Assembly: GCA_963794155.1 (NCBI GenBank)
Contig: CAWCCX010000017.1
Location: 124,001 to 188,000 of the forward strand
Direction: 5' to 3'
Source: Roseiarcus sp963794155
GTDB lineage: Bacteria; Pseudomonadota; Alphaproteobacteria; Rhizobiales; Beijerinckiaceae
Length of the DNA: 64,000 nucleotides
Part shown: one piece after another, positions 43,066 to 52,116 of the stretch
Layout: the number at the start of each line of letters is the position of its first letter
Position numbering within the stretch: position 1 is the first letter of the stretch
Made by a program: the position numbers and the translations under genes
The notes under the pieces: model-generated
What the model was told of the DNA's origin: nothing
Seen by the model: only the letters and a program-made list of their open reading frames with translations
Databases searched by the model: none

Positions 43066-44502
43066 TCAGTGCAGGTATGGCTCGGCCTCGCTGATTGACG
43101 CTGCGATCTCTTTCGAATTGACGCGCCGCCAAGGGGCGCCGAACGAACTCGACGCGGAAGCGCATCGCCTCGAGCCCTTCCGGCCAGTGATTCGCCCGAG
43201 TTCAGCCTTCGCCATCAGATGGCGCACGAAGGCGCGCGCCTCGGGAAGCTGGCGCCAGACGCTCGGCAGGAACAAGGCGCGGCGCTTGCCCGCGCCGAGA
43301 ATGAGGCCGTCGCGCTCGGGCTCGAGCGCGCTCGCGAGTTCCGATTCGCTTGCCGCCGGAATCGGCCGCGGGTGGGAAAGGATCGAGACGTCAAGCCGGA
43401 GCCCGGCAAGCTCCGCCTCCTTCACCGGGGGAAAACGCGGATCGGCGAAACCCGCCTGCGCCGTATTGGCGACCGCGTCGTCGAAGAGCGGGCGCCGCGG
43501 CGCGGGCGAACCGATGCAGCCTCGCAGCTGTCCGTTCTCGGTCAGGGTGATGAAAGTCGCCCGCCATGGGGAAAGCGAAGGCGACCGAAAGTTCAGCGCG
43601 AGCGGCGGCGGAGCTCCGCCCTTCTGCGCCGCGAGTTCGAGCGCGGCCATGCAGGCCAAAAGCAGACGCTCGCGATTGGAATCTTCAAGCCGCGCCGAGG
43701 CGGAATATTCGAAGGCGAAAGCGCCATAGCCGACGACGCGCGAGGCGTCCGCGCCGACGTCGGCCGACGTCGCCAGATGCAGGCCACTTGCCCTCATGTC
43801 GCGCTCGGCGGCGATTTCGAGCGCGCCTTTGATCGGCAGGAAGCCGCAGGCCCGGCGCCCTTCGAGCGCTTGAGCGTCAAGCGTCTCGATGCGCCTGGCG
43901 GTATCGGCGTCGATCGATTCGGCGCTTCGCCGGTCAAGAAAATGCGACAGATCCGACGAGACCGCGATGACCGTCTCGGGCCCGCCCCAGACGAGACGCA
44001 GCGCCTCGGCGACATCATGCGGATCGGCGTCGCCGACCAAGATCGGAACGATCTCGAACGGGGCCGGCAGCATCGCCTGCAGCATCACGAGATGCATTTC
44101 GAGCGAATGTTCGCCCGCGAACGGTCGCGGGTCGACGACGAGGCCACGGGCTTTGGCGAGCAGGCCGTGGGCGGCGGCTGCGACCGGCGCAACGCCGAGC
44201 GGGGTCCGCCATTGCCCGGCCGGATGGATCGCGAGCCCATCGAAGGCGACCCGGTGCGCGGGGCCAACGATGACGACGCGTCGCGGCGGTTCGGCGCGGC
44301 GCGCCCATGGGCCGAACGCGGTCGCGGCGACCGACCCCGAATAGACGATGCCTGCGTGCGGCGCGACCACGGCCTTGGGCGCGACGCCGCCGTCCGGGCG
44401 CGCCCGCTGGCGCGACGCCGCGATCAATGCGTTCAACGCGTCCGGCTCGGCCGGATAGAACATCCCCGCCACCTGCGCGGGATGGGCCTCGGTACTCGGC
44501 AT
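43066..44502 (-). CDS. amrBA: Fused AmmeMemoRadiSam protein B (Memo) and A (AMMECR1)
   Basis: The first 265 residues are a Memo-like domain (AGMFYPAEPDALNALIAASR, KAVVAPHAGIVYSGSVAATA, SLEMHLVMLQAMLPAPFEIV, AVSSDLSHFLDR), with His residues of a class III extradiol-dioxygenase-like fold. The last 190 residues are AMMECR1 (LNFRSPSLSPWRATFITLTE, NGQLRGCIGSPAPRRPLFDD, SILSHPRPIPAASESE). The final stretch is frameshifted: after LMAKAELG, the expected NHWPEGLEAMRFRVEFV appears in another frame near 43185. The protein is therefore altered over its last 40 or so residues. Divergent from the radical SAM partner. The family function is unknown. Confidence 0.9.
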   Translation of the reverse strand: MPSTEAHPAQVAGMFYPAEPDALNALIAASRQRARPDGGVAPKAVVAPHAGIVYSGSVAATAFGPWARRAEPPRRVVIVGPAHRVAFDGLAIHPAGQWRTPLGVAPVAAAAHGLLAKARGLVVDPRPFAGEHSLEMHLVMLQAMLPAPFEIVPILVGDADPHDVAEALRLVWGGPETVIAVSSDLSHFLDRRSAESIDADTARRIETLDAQALEGRRACGFLPIKGALEIAAERDMRASGLHLATSADVGADASRVVGYGAFAFEYSASARLEDSNRERLLLACMAALELAAQKGGAPPPLALNFRSPSLSPWRATFITLTENGQLRGCIGSPAPRRPLFDDAVANTAQAGFADPRFPPVKEAELAGLRLDVSILSHPRPIPAASESELASALEPERDGLILGAGKRRALFLPSVWRQLPEARAFVRHLMAKAELGRITGRKGSRRCASASSSFGAPWRRVNSKEIAASISEAEPYLH

Positions 44503-44640
44503 GCGGCGCCCCGATCGCTTTCCCGACAAAATGTAGGCGCGCGGAGGGCGCCGCGCCAGGGCGCCGCATTGCAATTTCGCGCTGCGCCCACGACATATGC
44601 GAAAGTCAGGAGCGGCCAGAGCGAAAGCGGCCGAGGGGCG

Positions 44641-45735
44641 ATGGGTGCGGACGACAGCGTGAACGTCGGCTATTGGACCAGGCTCGAGGACGGGCGCATC
44701 GCGTGCGGCTTATGCCCGCGGTTCTGCAAGATGCGCCCAGGGCAGCGAGGTTTGTGCTTCGTGCGCCGCGCCCGCGAGGACGGCGAGGGCATGGAGCTCA
44801 CCGGCTACGGGCGCTCGACCGGCTTCTGCGTCGATCCGATCGAGAAGAAGCCGCTCAATCACTTCCTGCCCGGTTCGTCGGTGCTCTCGTTCGGGACCGC
44901 CGGCTGCAATCTCGCCTGCGCGTTCTGCCAGAACTGGGACATTTCCAAGAGCCGCGAGGTGGCGCGCTTGAGCGCCCGCGCGACGCCGGAGATGATCGCG
45001 CGCGCGGCCGAGCGGCTCGGTTGCGCGAGCGTCGCCTATACCTACAACGATCCGGTCATCTTCATGGAATATGCGCTCGACACGGCGGAGGCCTGCCGGG
45101 CGAAGGGGGTGAAAAACGTCGCGGTCACAGCGGGCTTCGTCTGCGAGGAGCCGCGCCGCCGGTTGTTCGGGGCCATGGACGCGGCGAACGTCGATCTTAA
45201 GGGCTTCACCGAGCGCTTCTACGCCAAGCGTTGCGCCGGCGCGCTCGCGCCGGTGCTCGAGACGCTCAAATATCTCGTGCACGAAACCAACGTCTGGACC
45301 GAGGTCACGACGCTCTTGATTCCGGGCGAGAACGATTCCGAGGAGGAGATCGACGCGCTGACGCGATGGACGGCGAAGGAGCTCAGGCCCGACGTTCCGC
45401 TCCATTTCACCGCCTTCCACCCCGATTATCACATGCTGGAGACGGCGCCGACGCCGCCGGCGACGCTGCAGAGGGCGCGCGCGATCGCGATCCGCAACGG
45501 GCTTCATCACGTCTATGTCGGCAACGTCCACGATCCGGCGCGCCAGGCGACGCTGTGCCCGACCTGCGGCGCGCGGGCGATCGAGCGCGATGGCTATACG
45601 ATCACCGGTTACGCGCTCGACGCAGCGGGCGCGTGCAGAAGCTGCGGAACCAGGATGGCGGGCGTGTTCGCGGCAAAACCGGGCGCCTGGGGCTCACGGC
45701 GGCTGCCGGTCGACATCGGGCGCTACGCGGCGTGA
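44641..45735 (+). CDS. amrS: AmmeMemoRadiSam system radical SAM enzyme
   Basis: A 364-residue radical SAM protein related to pyruvate formate-lyase activating enzymes. N-terminal Cys region IACGLCPRFCKMRPGQRGLC, radical SAM cluster GCNLACAFCQNWD, then YTYNDPVIFMEYALDTAEAC, DLKGFTERFYAKRC and a C-terminal zinc-ribbon-like segment CPTCGARAIERDGYTITGYA with CRSCG. The start is ATG 44641. It is 138 bp from the fused Memo/AMMECR1 gene and divergent, completing the three-component set; its substrate is not known. Confidence 0.95.
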   Translation: MGADDSVNVGYWTRLEDGRIACGLCPRFCKMRPGQRGLCFVRRAREDGEGMELTGYGRSTGFCVDPIEKKPLNHFLPGSSVLSFGTAGCNLACAFCQNWDISKSREVARLSARATPEMIARAAERLGCASVAYTYNDPVIFMEYALDTAEACRAKGVKNVAVTAGFVCEEPRRRLFGAMDAANVDLKGFTERFYAKRCAGALAPVLETLKYLVHETNVWTEVTTLLIPGENDSEEEIDALTRWTAKELRPDVPLHFTAFHPDYHMLETAPTPPATLQRARAIAIRNGLHHVYVGNVHDPARQATLCPTCGARAIERDGYTITGYALDAAGACRSCGTRMAGVFAAKPGAWGSRRLPVDIGRYAA

Positions 45736-45751
45736 GGCGCGCGTTCGCGCC

Positions 45752-46513
45752 CTACGTCAGCGACGCCAGCATCTGATCGTAGGCGCCGGAGGGGATGCGG
45801 AACACGCCGCTGAACGGCTGGCTGAGCTCGAGAATGAGGAAGATCGCGCTGCCGACCGCGAAGGCGCCGAGGCCAAGCGCGGTCAGCGTCGTGGCGTTGA
45901 GACGGGAGAGCAATCCGTAGCCGCAAAACAGGATCAGCGCCCACGACACCACGATCACCACCAGAGGCCAGGACACCGAACTCGCCAGCTGCAGTGAGAC
46001 GAGCAGGCGGGTCTGCTCGATTGCGGCGGCGTCGCTGGCGGCGGCGGCCGCGAATTGCCGCTGGGCCTGGGACTTCGGATCGAGCGAGGCGACATATTCG
46101 TCCAGTTCCCTGAGGTGCGGAAGCGGCTCCCCGACCGATAGGGCTTGGGTGGTCGGCACGGCGGTCCCGCCCCACACCATGAGGTGGACGCCTTCCAGCG
46201 TTTCTTTCATCCTCGCCCGCGCCGGCGCGGTTTCCGGCCCGAATTCGGTCAGCGCCAGATTAAGCTGAATGGCGCGGGCGGCGAAGGTCTCCATCTCCGA
46301 TTTCTGGGTTGAATAGAAGCTATAAGACGAGCCAACCAAAGTCCCGAGCACCAGCGCGAGCAGGAGGGAGATGAGGCCGACGATCGCCCCGATCATGTCG
46401 CGCGAGCGATCCGAGGTGTGCGGTTCCGGCAACAGCTTCTGCAGATAAAGCCCGGCCACGCCGAAGCCGAAAGCAGCGACAGCAACGCCGACGCAGAGCC
46501 AGACCGTCCCCAT
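45752..46513 (-). CDS. DUF4239 (bestrophin-like) membrane protein
   Basis: A 253-residue membrane protein with an N-terminal helix (TVWLCVGVAVAAFGFGVAGL), the conserved MIGAIVGLISLLLALVLGTL block followed by YSFYSTQKSEMETFAARAIQ, a soluble loop and two C-terminal helices (WPLVVIVVSWALILFCGYGL and LTALGLGAFAVGSAIFLILE). This pattern fits DUF4239, resembling bestrophin-like channels; function unknown. Start ATG 46513 after GAGGG. Confidence 0.85.
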   Translation of the reverse strand: MGTVWLCVGVAVAAFGFGVAGLYLQKLLPEPHTSDRSRDMIGAIVGLISLLLALVLGTLVGSSYSFYSTQKSEMETFAARAIQLNLALTEFGPETAPARARMKETLEGVHLMVWGGTAVPTTQALSVGEPLPHLRELDEYVASLDPKSQAQRQFAAAAASDAAAIEQTRLLVSLQLASSVSWPLVVIVVSWALILFCGYGLLSRLNATTLTALGLGAFAVGSAIFLILELSQPFSGVFRIPSGAYDQMLASLT

Positions 46514-46669
46514 AGACCCTCGCTCGCCGAAGCGCCCGAATCGAAACGCCGCCATTGGCGACGAGGCCACAGAATCGGAGCGCGTTGCGGCCTACAATGG
46601 GACATCGGAACGCGCAATCCAAGCGCCCGGCCCACTTGCGAAATCCGTCATCGCGAGGAGCCCTGAGGG

Positions 46670-47496
46670 CTAAGCGATGTTGTCGGACAGGTCCATCGAT
46701 TCGGGGAGTCGCCAGGACCGCATTGGCAGCCGGTCGGACAGCATCAGCCGAATTTGATGGTCGGCGCACGCGCTCACCATCGCGTCCTGGCCGCCGAAGG
46801 CCACGAGGCTTTGGTTGAACCCCAGACAGGCCAGGCGGTAGATCAGCCGTTGCGCGACCGCGCCGTCGAAATAGCCGCCATGCACATCGACCCGGCCCAT
46901 GACGTAGAGGACCAGGAGCTTGAGCTGCTCCCATAGGGGAATACTCGCGTCGGGATCGTTTCGCTTGACGTCCAGCGCTTCGGTGAGCATGCCCCGTGGC
47001 GGCGTCCCGTCGATGTAATCCGTGCAGTCGAAAAAGGTGAACGCTCGCGCCACAATTGTGGGCTCTTGACGCCTGACCCTTCGGGAGAGGTACGCCAGCG
47101 TCTGGGTTCCGGCGCGCAGGATCTCGAGCAGATTCGGGCCCGGCGGCGTCGCGCCGAAAGCGCTGGCGAGGATCTCGGTGTTGCCGAGCCGATAACCGTA
47201 GATTCGGTTCATGGTTGGAAAGGTGAAATAGTTGACTGACGTGGACATGGCCCGCAGCACCTCATCGCCTTCGTTGCTGAAGAGATAGGCTTCGCGGAAC
47301 CGCCTCAGCGAAGAGGCGAGGAAATTGGCGCGGACGGCGAGAAGGGCCTCGGCCGGAATGTCGGGGGAAACAAGGACGAACCGCATCAAAGTGAAGACGT
47401 GTCCGATCCGCCCGGGGACTTCGTCGTCCTCTTCTTGCCCCTCCCTCACGGCCATTTCCGGCCGTAGCCGTCCGGACAGAAACGTCCGGATGACGT
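46670..47496 (-). pseudogene. Alpha/beta hydrolase gene, 3' half
   Basis: The 3' half of an interrupted gene: VIRTFLSGRLRPEMAVREGQ, HVFTLMRFVLVSPDIPAEAL, SSLRRFREAYLFSNEGDEVL, YRLGNTEILASAFGATPPGP, then a helical tail ending SWRLPESMDLSDNIA. The VLVSPDIP and YLFSNEGDEVLR segments continue directly from the hydrolase half at 48234-49148. An ORF-less group II intron in antisense orientation lies between. Joining codons at 48234 and 47496 gives one uninterrupted frame. Confidence 0.82.
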
Positions 47497-48233
47497 GTGC
47501 GCCGTGACAAAGGCGGCGCTTTCCAGTGGGTGCAAGCCCCGCCCGGCCAACCGCTCCAGCCGGAAGCAACCGGAGCAGTCATGGAGGTAACGAAATGGCT
47601 GAAGCCTTCGGTGTAGCTGGTCACATATAGGTGACCGCGCGAGTGTGCGGGCCGCAACGCGAGTGAACGCTGAGCAGGCCCCGAAAAGGACGATGTGCAG
47701 GCCGACCCGACAACGTTATCGGGGAAGGCTGTTACGGCAGGGTGAGATGAGCGAAGACGACGCCCAGTCGCTGCACCGGGGTAGTGGCGGCAGCACGCAC
47801 ACAAGGAAAGCGCGCGCAACACGGGAAGCCCCAAAGCGTGGTCAGGTCAGGGATGACAGGACCAACCGGACGCCCGTGAGGGACAGGCTGGGCGCTCTGG
47901 GGTGGCGGAGAGGTTCGTAGTACCGCGGAAACCGGGTAACTCCGGCGGAGGGAAGGGACCTCAGTTCAAGACAGACGCAGAACGTGGCGAAGGACATGGA
48001 GATTGGGCAACCTATCAACTCCACATGATGTTCAGAAGCTGCCGATGGCGTCGCACGCGAAAGACGGCGTGAGGTCTTGTCCGAGAGCCGGATGCGGGAA
48101 ATCTGCACGTCCGGTTCGATGAGCGGGGCGTGGAAACGGAGCTACGGTTGAGCCACTAAGGCACCGCCAGACGAAAGGGGCGGCAAACAGACATGCTCGA
48201 CCTAACGCCACCGCGCCACGTCTCGACTCTACC
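47497..48233 (+). mobile_element. ORF-less group II intron
   Basis: The 5' end is GTGCG (consensus GUGYG) followed by a structured domain-I-like region with GGGTGCAAGCCCC. Domain V is unmistakable at 48085-48117: arms GAGCCGGA and TCCGGTTC, a GAAA loop, and the two-base CG bulge, with the AGC catalytic triad. No reverse transcriptase/maturase is encoded in the 737 bp. The 3' boundary is inferred from where the host gene resumes (about 48230-48233). The intron is on the strand opposite the host gene, so it cannot be spliced from the host mRNA. Confidence 0.85.
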
Positions 48234-49148
48234 CTTCCCGAACACGTCCGAGAGGACCCGGATCGCGTTCGTGACGACCAACGCGCCCATGCTGTGGCCA
48301 ATGAACGACAGCGCGATGCGCCGCCGATGCGCCGTCACGCTCTTCTCGCCCGCCTGCTCGAGCCGGCGCACCGCCTCCCGGTCGATCTGGCGGATCACCT
48401 CGACGAGATCCGGCACGCCGTAGTTGGTCGCCCGGTAGACGTCGCGGAAATAGACGATGGCGCGCAGGAGCGCGAGCACGACGATGGCGAAGATGAACAG
48501 GAAAGAAACCACCATGATCGTGGTGAGCAGATGACGTAACAGATCTGTCTCCGCGACCCCGAAGAGCTTGAGAAGCGCCGCAATGATCCAGACGGCGAGC
48601 GCGATTGCGAGCGCCGACACCCCAAGGATGATCAGAGGAAGCGCCGGCAGCGCTGACAAGCTGCTGCCCAAGACCGATCCAATCCGCTCCGAGGGCCAAC
48701 GATAGCCAACGCACACGGTCCTGCGGGCGGGATCGCCGAAGAGACTGCTCTGGTCGCTCACCAGCGCATCGCGCGCCTTGGCGTAGAATTCGAGCGCCCG
48801 ATCGCGCGGCGTATTGAAGCCATGCACCATGACGACAAGATTGGCGTCGGCCTGCGGATCATGCGCGGGCGTGAGGATCTCGGCGATCTCCTCGACCGCC
48901 TGGTCCGCATCGACGTAGGTCAGCCCCTTCGGCGCCTTCCCGCCGGGATCGAAACCCTGCTCGACGCTGTCCGGGGCCGTGCTTTCAATGAAATAGAATC
49001 GCGCGTTGGCGATTTGGTCGACGGTCGAATAGACGCGAAAATCCGCCGGTGAGCCCGCTCTCGCCGCAAGACCGGGGTCCGCCGCATCCTGACCGGCCGC
49101 CATCGAATTTCCCCCCGCGCCGAGGTCCTCCCCTTGAAACGCGAGCAT
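48234..49148 (-). pseudogene. Alpha/beta hydrolase gene, 5' half
   Basis: A hydrolase of the DUF900-like type: MLAFQGEDLGAGGNSM, ADANLVVMVHGFNTPRDRAL, CVGYRWPSERIGSVLGSSLS, two TM helices (ALPLIILGVSALAIALAVWI and IMVVSFLFIFAIVVLALLRA), and the nucleophile elbow LSFIGHSMGALVVTNAIRVL. It stops at LSDVFGK where the antisense group II intron begins. Without the intron the product would be about 580 residues. Start ATG 49148; a TTG at 49172 and an ATG at 49103 are alternatives. Confidence 0.82.
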
Positions 49149-49190
49149 GCCCTCGTTGTCCGCGACAGGCAAGGAGCGGCCAGCACATCG

Positions 49191-49919
49191 TCATGCTTTG
49201 CGCTCCGCCACGCGCCTCAGCGCAACCGCCGCCGCCCGTTCGAGATGCTCGCGCATCCGCGCTGACGCTCCGGCGCTGTCGCCCTCGAGGATCGCGCTCG
49301 CGATCGCGCGATGCTCGCGGACCGAGGTCTTGAGCACGGATGGGGTCAGCACGTCGCCGACCTGGGCCATGATGAGCGGGAGTTGCAGTCGCGCCGCGAG
49401 CTCGCGGAGCGCAAGATTGTCGGCGAGCGCCGTCACCGCGTCGTGGAAGGCGGCGTTCTCCTTGAGATAGTTGCAAGGATCGCGCGGCGCGTCGGAATGG
49501 ATCCGCCGGATTGCGGCCATGAAACGCGCCCGCCGCTCGGACGATTCGGCCGCGGCGGCGAGCCGGGCGGCGAGGGCTTCCATTTCGATCCGGATCAGGA
49601 ACAATTCGCGAATCTCGCGCTCGGTCAAGCGCCTGACGAGCGCGCCGCGGTGCGGCCAATGCTCGATCAGCCCGTCGGCGCTGAGCCGGCGCAGCGCCTC
49701 CCGAACCGGCCCGCGACTGACCGCAAAGCGGGTGGTCAAGTCGCTTTCGACGAGCCGCAATCCCGGCTGAAGCCGGCCGGCCAGAATGTCGTCGCGCAGC
49801 CGCTCGACGATGAAAGCGACGGTCGCGCCATGCGCCGGCGGGAGGGGCGCCCACTCCCGCGCTGCCCCTTGGCGGGCGCGGCCCGTTCTCCCGCTCTTCC
49901 TGACGGCGGCGTTTGACAC
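49191..49919 (-). CDS. GntR-family (FadR/FCD) transcriptional regulator
   Basis: A 242-residue regulator: winged HTH FIVERLRDDILAGRLQPGLR, LTTRFAVSRGPVREALRRLS, then an FCD ligand domain (LFLIRIEMEALAARLAAAAE, ENAAFHDAVTALADNLALRE, REHRAIASAILEGDSAGASA) with metal-binding His residues typical of FCD proteins that sense small organic acids. Start is GTG 49919. It is divergent from the citryl-CoA-lyase-like operon with operator sites between, so it likely controls that operon and itself. Confidence 0.94.
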   Translation of the reverse strand: MSNAAVRKSGRTGRARQGAAREWAPLPPAHGATVAFIVERLRDDILAGRLQPGLRLVESDLTTRFAVSRGPVREALRRLSADGLIEHWPHRGALVRRLTEREIRELFLIRIEMEALAARLAAAAESSERRARFMAAIRRIHSDAPRDPCNYLKENAAFHDAVTALADNLALRELAARLQLPLIMAQVGDVLTPSVLKTSVREHRAIASAILEGDSAGASARMREHLERAAAVALRRVAERKA

Positions 49920-49935
49920 GGCCAGCCTCTCTGAT

Positions 49936-49957
49936 ATTGTCCTACAATCGTCCTACA
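49936..49957. promoter_or_regulatory. GntR operator candidate
   Basis: ATTGTCCTACAAT (49936-49948) is a perfect palindrome with five-base arms. GTCCTACA occurs again 11 bp later (49950-49957), on the same helical face. The pair sits in the 87-bp divergent spacer and suits a dimeric GntR protein. Confidence 0.6.
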
Positions 49958-50006
49958 CCCATTCGCCGCCGGCGGGAAGCGGGGGCAAGGACGTCGGGAG
50001 GGCGCG

Positions 50007-50801
50007 ATGCTGATCGGCAAGCCGGGAGCGGCCAGGACCGCGATCGCCGCCGCATCGAGCGACCGGGTGACGGTGCGCGGGCGCGACCTCGCCAAGGACC
50101 TCATGGGCCGCCTGTCGTTCACGGATTATGTGTTCCTGCTTGCGACTGGCCGGGCGCCGACCGACGAGCAGCGGTTCTTTCTCGATCTGAGCCTGGTCGC
50201 CCTCGCCGAGCATGGGCTCACGCCCTCCGTCCAGGCGGCGCGCATGACCTATGACGCCGATCCGGCCGCGCTTCAGGGCGCGATCGCTGCCGGGGTGCTC
50301 GGCTGCGGCACAGTGGTTCTCGGCACGGCCGACCTCTGCCGAAAAGTGATCGAGGACGTGCTGGGGCGGGTCGAGGCCTCGGGCTCGCTCAAGGCGGCGG
50401 CGCTCGAGGTCGCGCGCGCGCATCGCAAAGACCGGAAGGCGCTGCCCGGCTACGGCCATCCGTTGCACAAGCCGGTCGATCCGCGGGCCGAGCGGATGAT
50501 CGCGCTTGCGCGCGAGCGCGGGACCGCCGGGCGCTCGGTCGAGGCGGCGCTGGCGCTGACCAGGGCGGCGGCGGAGGTCTGGGGGAAGCCGCTGCCGATG
50601 AATGTCTCGATGACCATCGCCGCGACTCTCCGGGACGTCGACATTCCGCCCGGCCTCATCCGCGCCGCGCCGATCCTCGCCCGCACCGCCGGGCTCATCG
50701 CCCATTGCATCGAGGAGGCCGAGGCGCCGATTGGTTTCCTGATGGCCTCGAAGGGCGAAGAGGCGATCGTCCACTCGGCCGGCGGGGGCGGAGCGGCCTG
50801 A
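50007..50801 (+). CDS. Citrate synthase-like protein (citryl-CoA lyase)
   Basis: A 264-residue short member of the citrate synthase superfamily, annotated elsewhere as citryl-CoA lyase. Visible: GRDLAKDLMGRLSFTDYVFL, LATGRAPTDEQRFFLDLSLV, ALPGYGHPLHKPVDPRAERM (His of the active site), and APILARTAGLIAHCIEEAEA. It lacks the large citrate synthase N-terminal domain. It may cleave or form a CoA thioester C-C bond; the substrate is unknown. First gene of the GntR operon. Confidence 0.85.
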   Translation: MLIGKPGAARTAIAAASSDRVTVRGRDLAKDLMGRLSFTDYVFLLATGRAPTDEQRFFLDLSLVALAEHGLTPSVQAARMTYDADPAALQGAIAAGVLGCGTVVLGTADLCRKVIEDVLGRVEASGSLKAAALEVARAHRKDRKALPGYGHPLHKPVDPRAERMIALARERGTAGRSVEAALALTRAAAEVWGKPLPMNVSMTIAATLRDVDIPPGLIRAAPILARTAGLIAHCIEEAEAPIGFLMASKGEEAIVHSAGGGGAA

Positions 50802-52105
50802 TGATGGTCGAGCCCGAGATCGAGCAGGCGCCGTGGGCGGATCAGGCGCGAACCGACGCGCCGCCTTACCTCAAGCAGATCGAATATCTGTTCGCCCGCT
50901 CGCGGTTCTATCGCGACAAGCTCAAAGGCGCGGGCTTCGGCTCGGCCAGCGCCGTCGGCGGCCTCGACCGGATCGCGGCCCTGCCGCTGACCGAAAAAGA
51001 CGAACTCAGGCGCTCGCGCACGCCCGACGAGCCGATCGGCGCGCACCGGACCGCCTCGCCCGAAGAGATCGTGCGCATCTATTCGACCAGCGGGACCACC
51101 GGAACGCCGAGTTATATTCCGCTGACCGCCGGCGATCTCGAAGTCTGGGTGCGCACGTCCGCGCGCTCCTATGCGGCCTCGGGGTTGACGCGCGGCGAGC
51201 GGATCGTCTCGACCTATAACGCTGGCCCGTTCGTCGCCGGGGCGGCGCTGGGCGCGTTCGACCGACTCGGGCTCTGCCACATCCCCGTCGGCTCCGGCAA
51301 CACCGAACGCCTCATCGCCGCGGTCGAGCTTCTCGAGCCGACCGTGGTCGCGATGACCCCGTCCTACGCCCTCCATCTCGTCGAATGGGCGCGCGCACGC
51401 GGCAAGGATCTCGCCGCCTCAAGCATCAAGCGGGTGATGGTCGCGGGCGAGCCGGGCGGCGGCGAGCCGGCGATGCGCGCCAAACTCGAAGCGGGGTGGG
51501 GCGCAAGCGTCACCGAGGCGATGGGGATCGGCGACATTTCGGTTTCGCTATGGGGCGAATGCGAAGAGAAGGGGGGCATGCATTTCAGCGGCCGCGGCTT
51601 CGTCCATTTCGAGCTCATCGACCCAGGAACCGGGGCCGAGAGGCCGATCGTCGACGGCGCCGAGGGCGAGCTCGTGCTGACCCACCTCGTCAACCGCTCG
51701 GCGCCGCTTCTGCGCTTCCGCACCCGGGACCACGTGCGGCTCGGGGTGGGCAAATGCGCTTGCGGGCGCACGAGCCCACGAGTGCGCTGCATGGGGCGCA
51801 CCGACGACATGCTGATCGTGCGCGGGGTCAACGTCTTTCCGTCGGCGGTGCGTGAGGTCGTGAACGAATTTGCGCCCGCGGTCGCCGGCGTCATCATGAT
51901 CCGCCCGCGCGCGCCTGGAGTAAGGCAGGAGCCGCCGCTGCCAATCAGGGTCGAGCTCGCGCCGGGAGCGAAGGTTGAGGGCCTCGCCGAGCGCATCCGC
52001 GAACGCTTACGTGATAAGCTTCTGGTCACGACGGAGATTGAGCTCGCGCCCGCGGGCGCTCTCCCGCGCAGCGAATACAAGTCCAAGCTGGTCGAGAAAT
52101 CCTGA
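50801..52105 (+). CDS. Phenylacetate-CoA ligase-like AMP-forming enzyme
   Basis: A 434-residue adenylate-forming ligase of the PaaK type: FARSRFYRDKLKGAGF, IVRIYSTSGTTGTPSYIPLT (P-loop), EAMGIGDISVSLWGECEEKG, RFRTRDHVRLGVGKCACGRT, and the C-terminal GRTDDMLIVRGVNVFPSAVR. It probably activates an aromatic or similar carboxylic acid with CoA. The ATG at 50801 overlaps the preceding stop (TGATG), so the two are coupled; the next ATG at 50804 is equally possible. Confidence 0.93.
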   Translation: MMVEPEIEQAPWADQARTDAPPYLKQIEYLFARSRFYRDKLKGAGFGSASAVGGLDRIAALPLTEKDELRRSRTPDEPIGAHRTASPEEIVRIYSTSGTTGTPSYIPLTAGDLEVWVRTSARSYAASGLTRGERIVSTYNAGPFVAGAALGAFDRLGLCHIPVGSGNTERLIAAVELLEPTVVAMTPSYALHLVEWARARGKDLAASSIKRVMVAGEPGGGEPAMRAKLEAGWGASVTEAMGIGDISVSLWGECEEKGGMHFSGRGFVHFELIDPGTGAERPIVDGAEGELVLTHLVNRSAPLLRFRTRDHVRLGVGKCACGRTSPRVRCMGRTDDMLIVRGVNVFPSAVREVVNEFAPAVAGVIMIRPRAPGVRQEPPLPIRVELAPGAKVEGLAERIRERLRDKLLVTTEIELAPAGALPRSEYKSKLVEKS

Positions 52106-52116
52106 GGGAGGACGAA

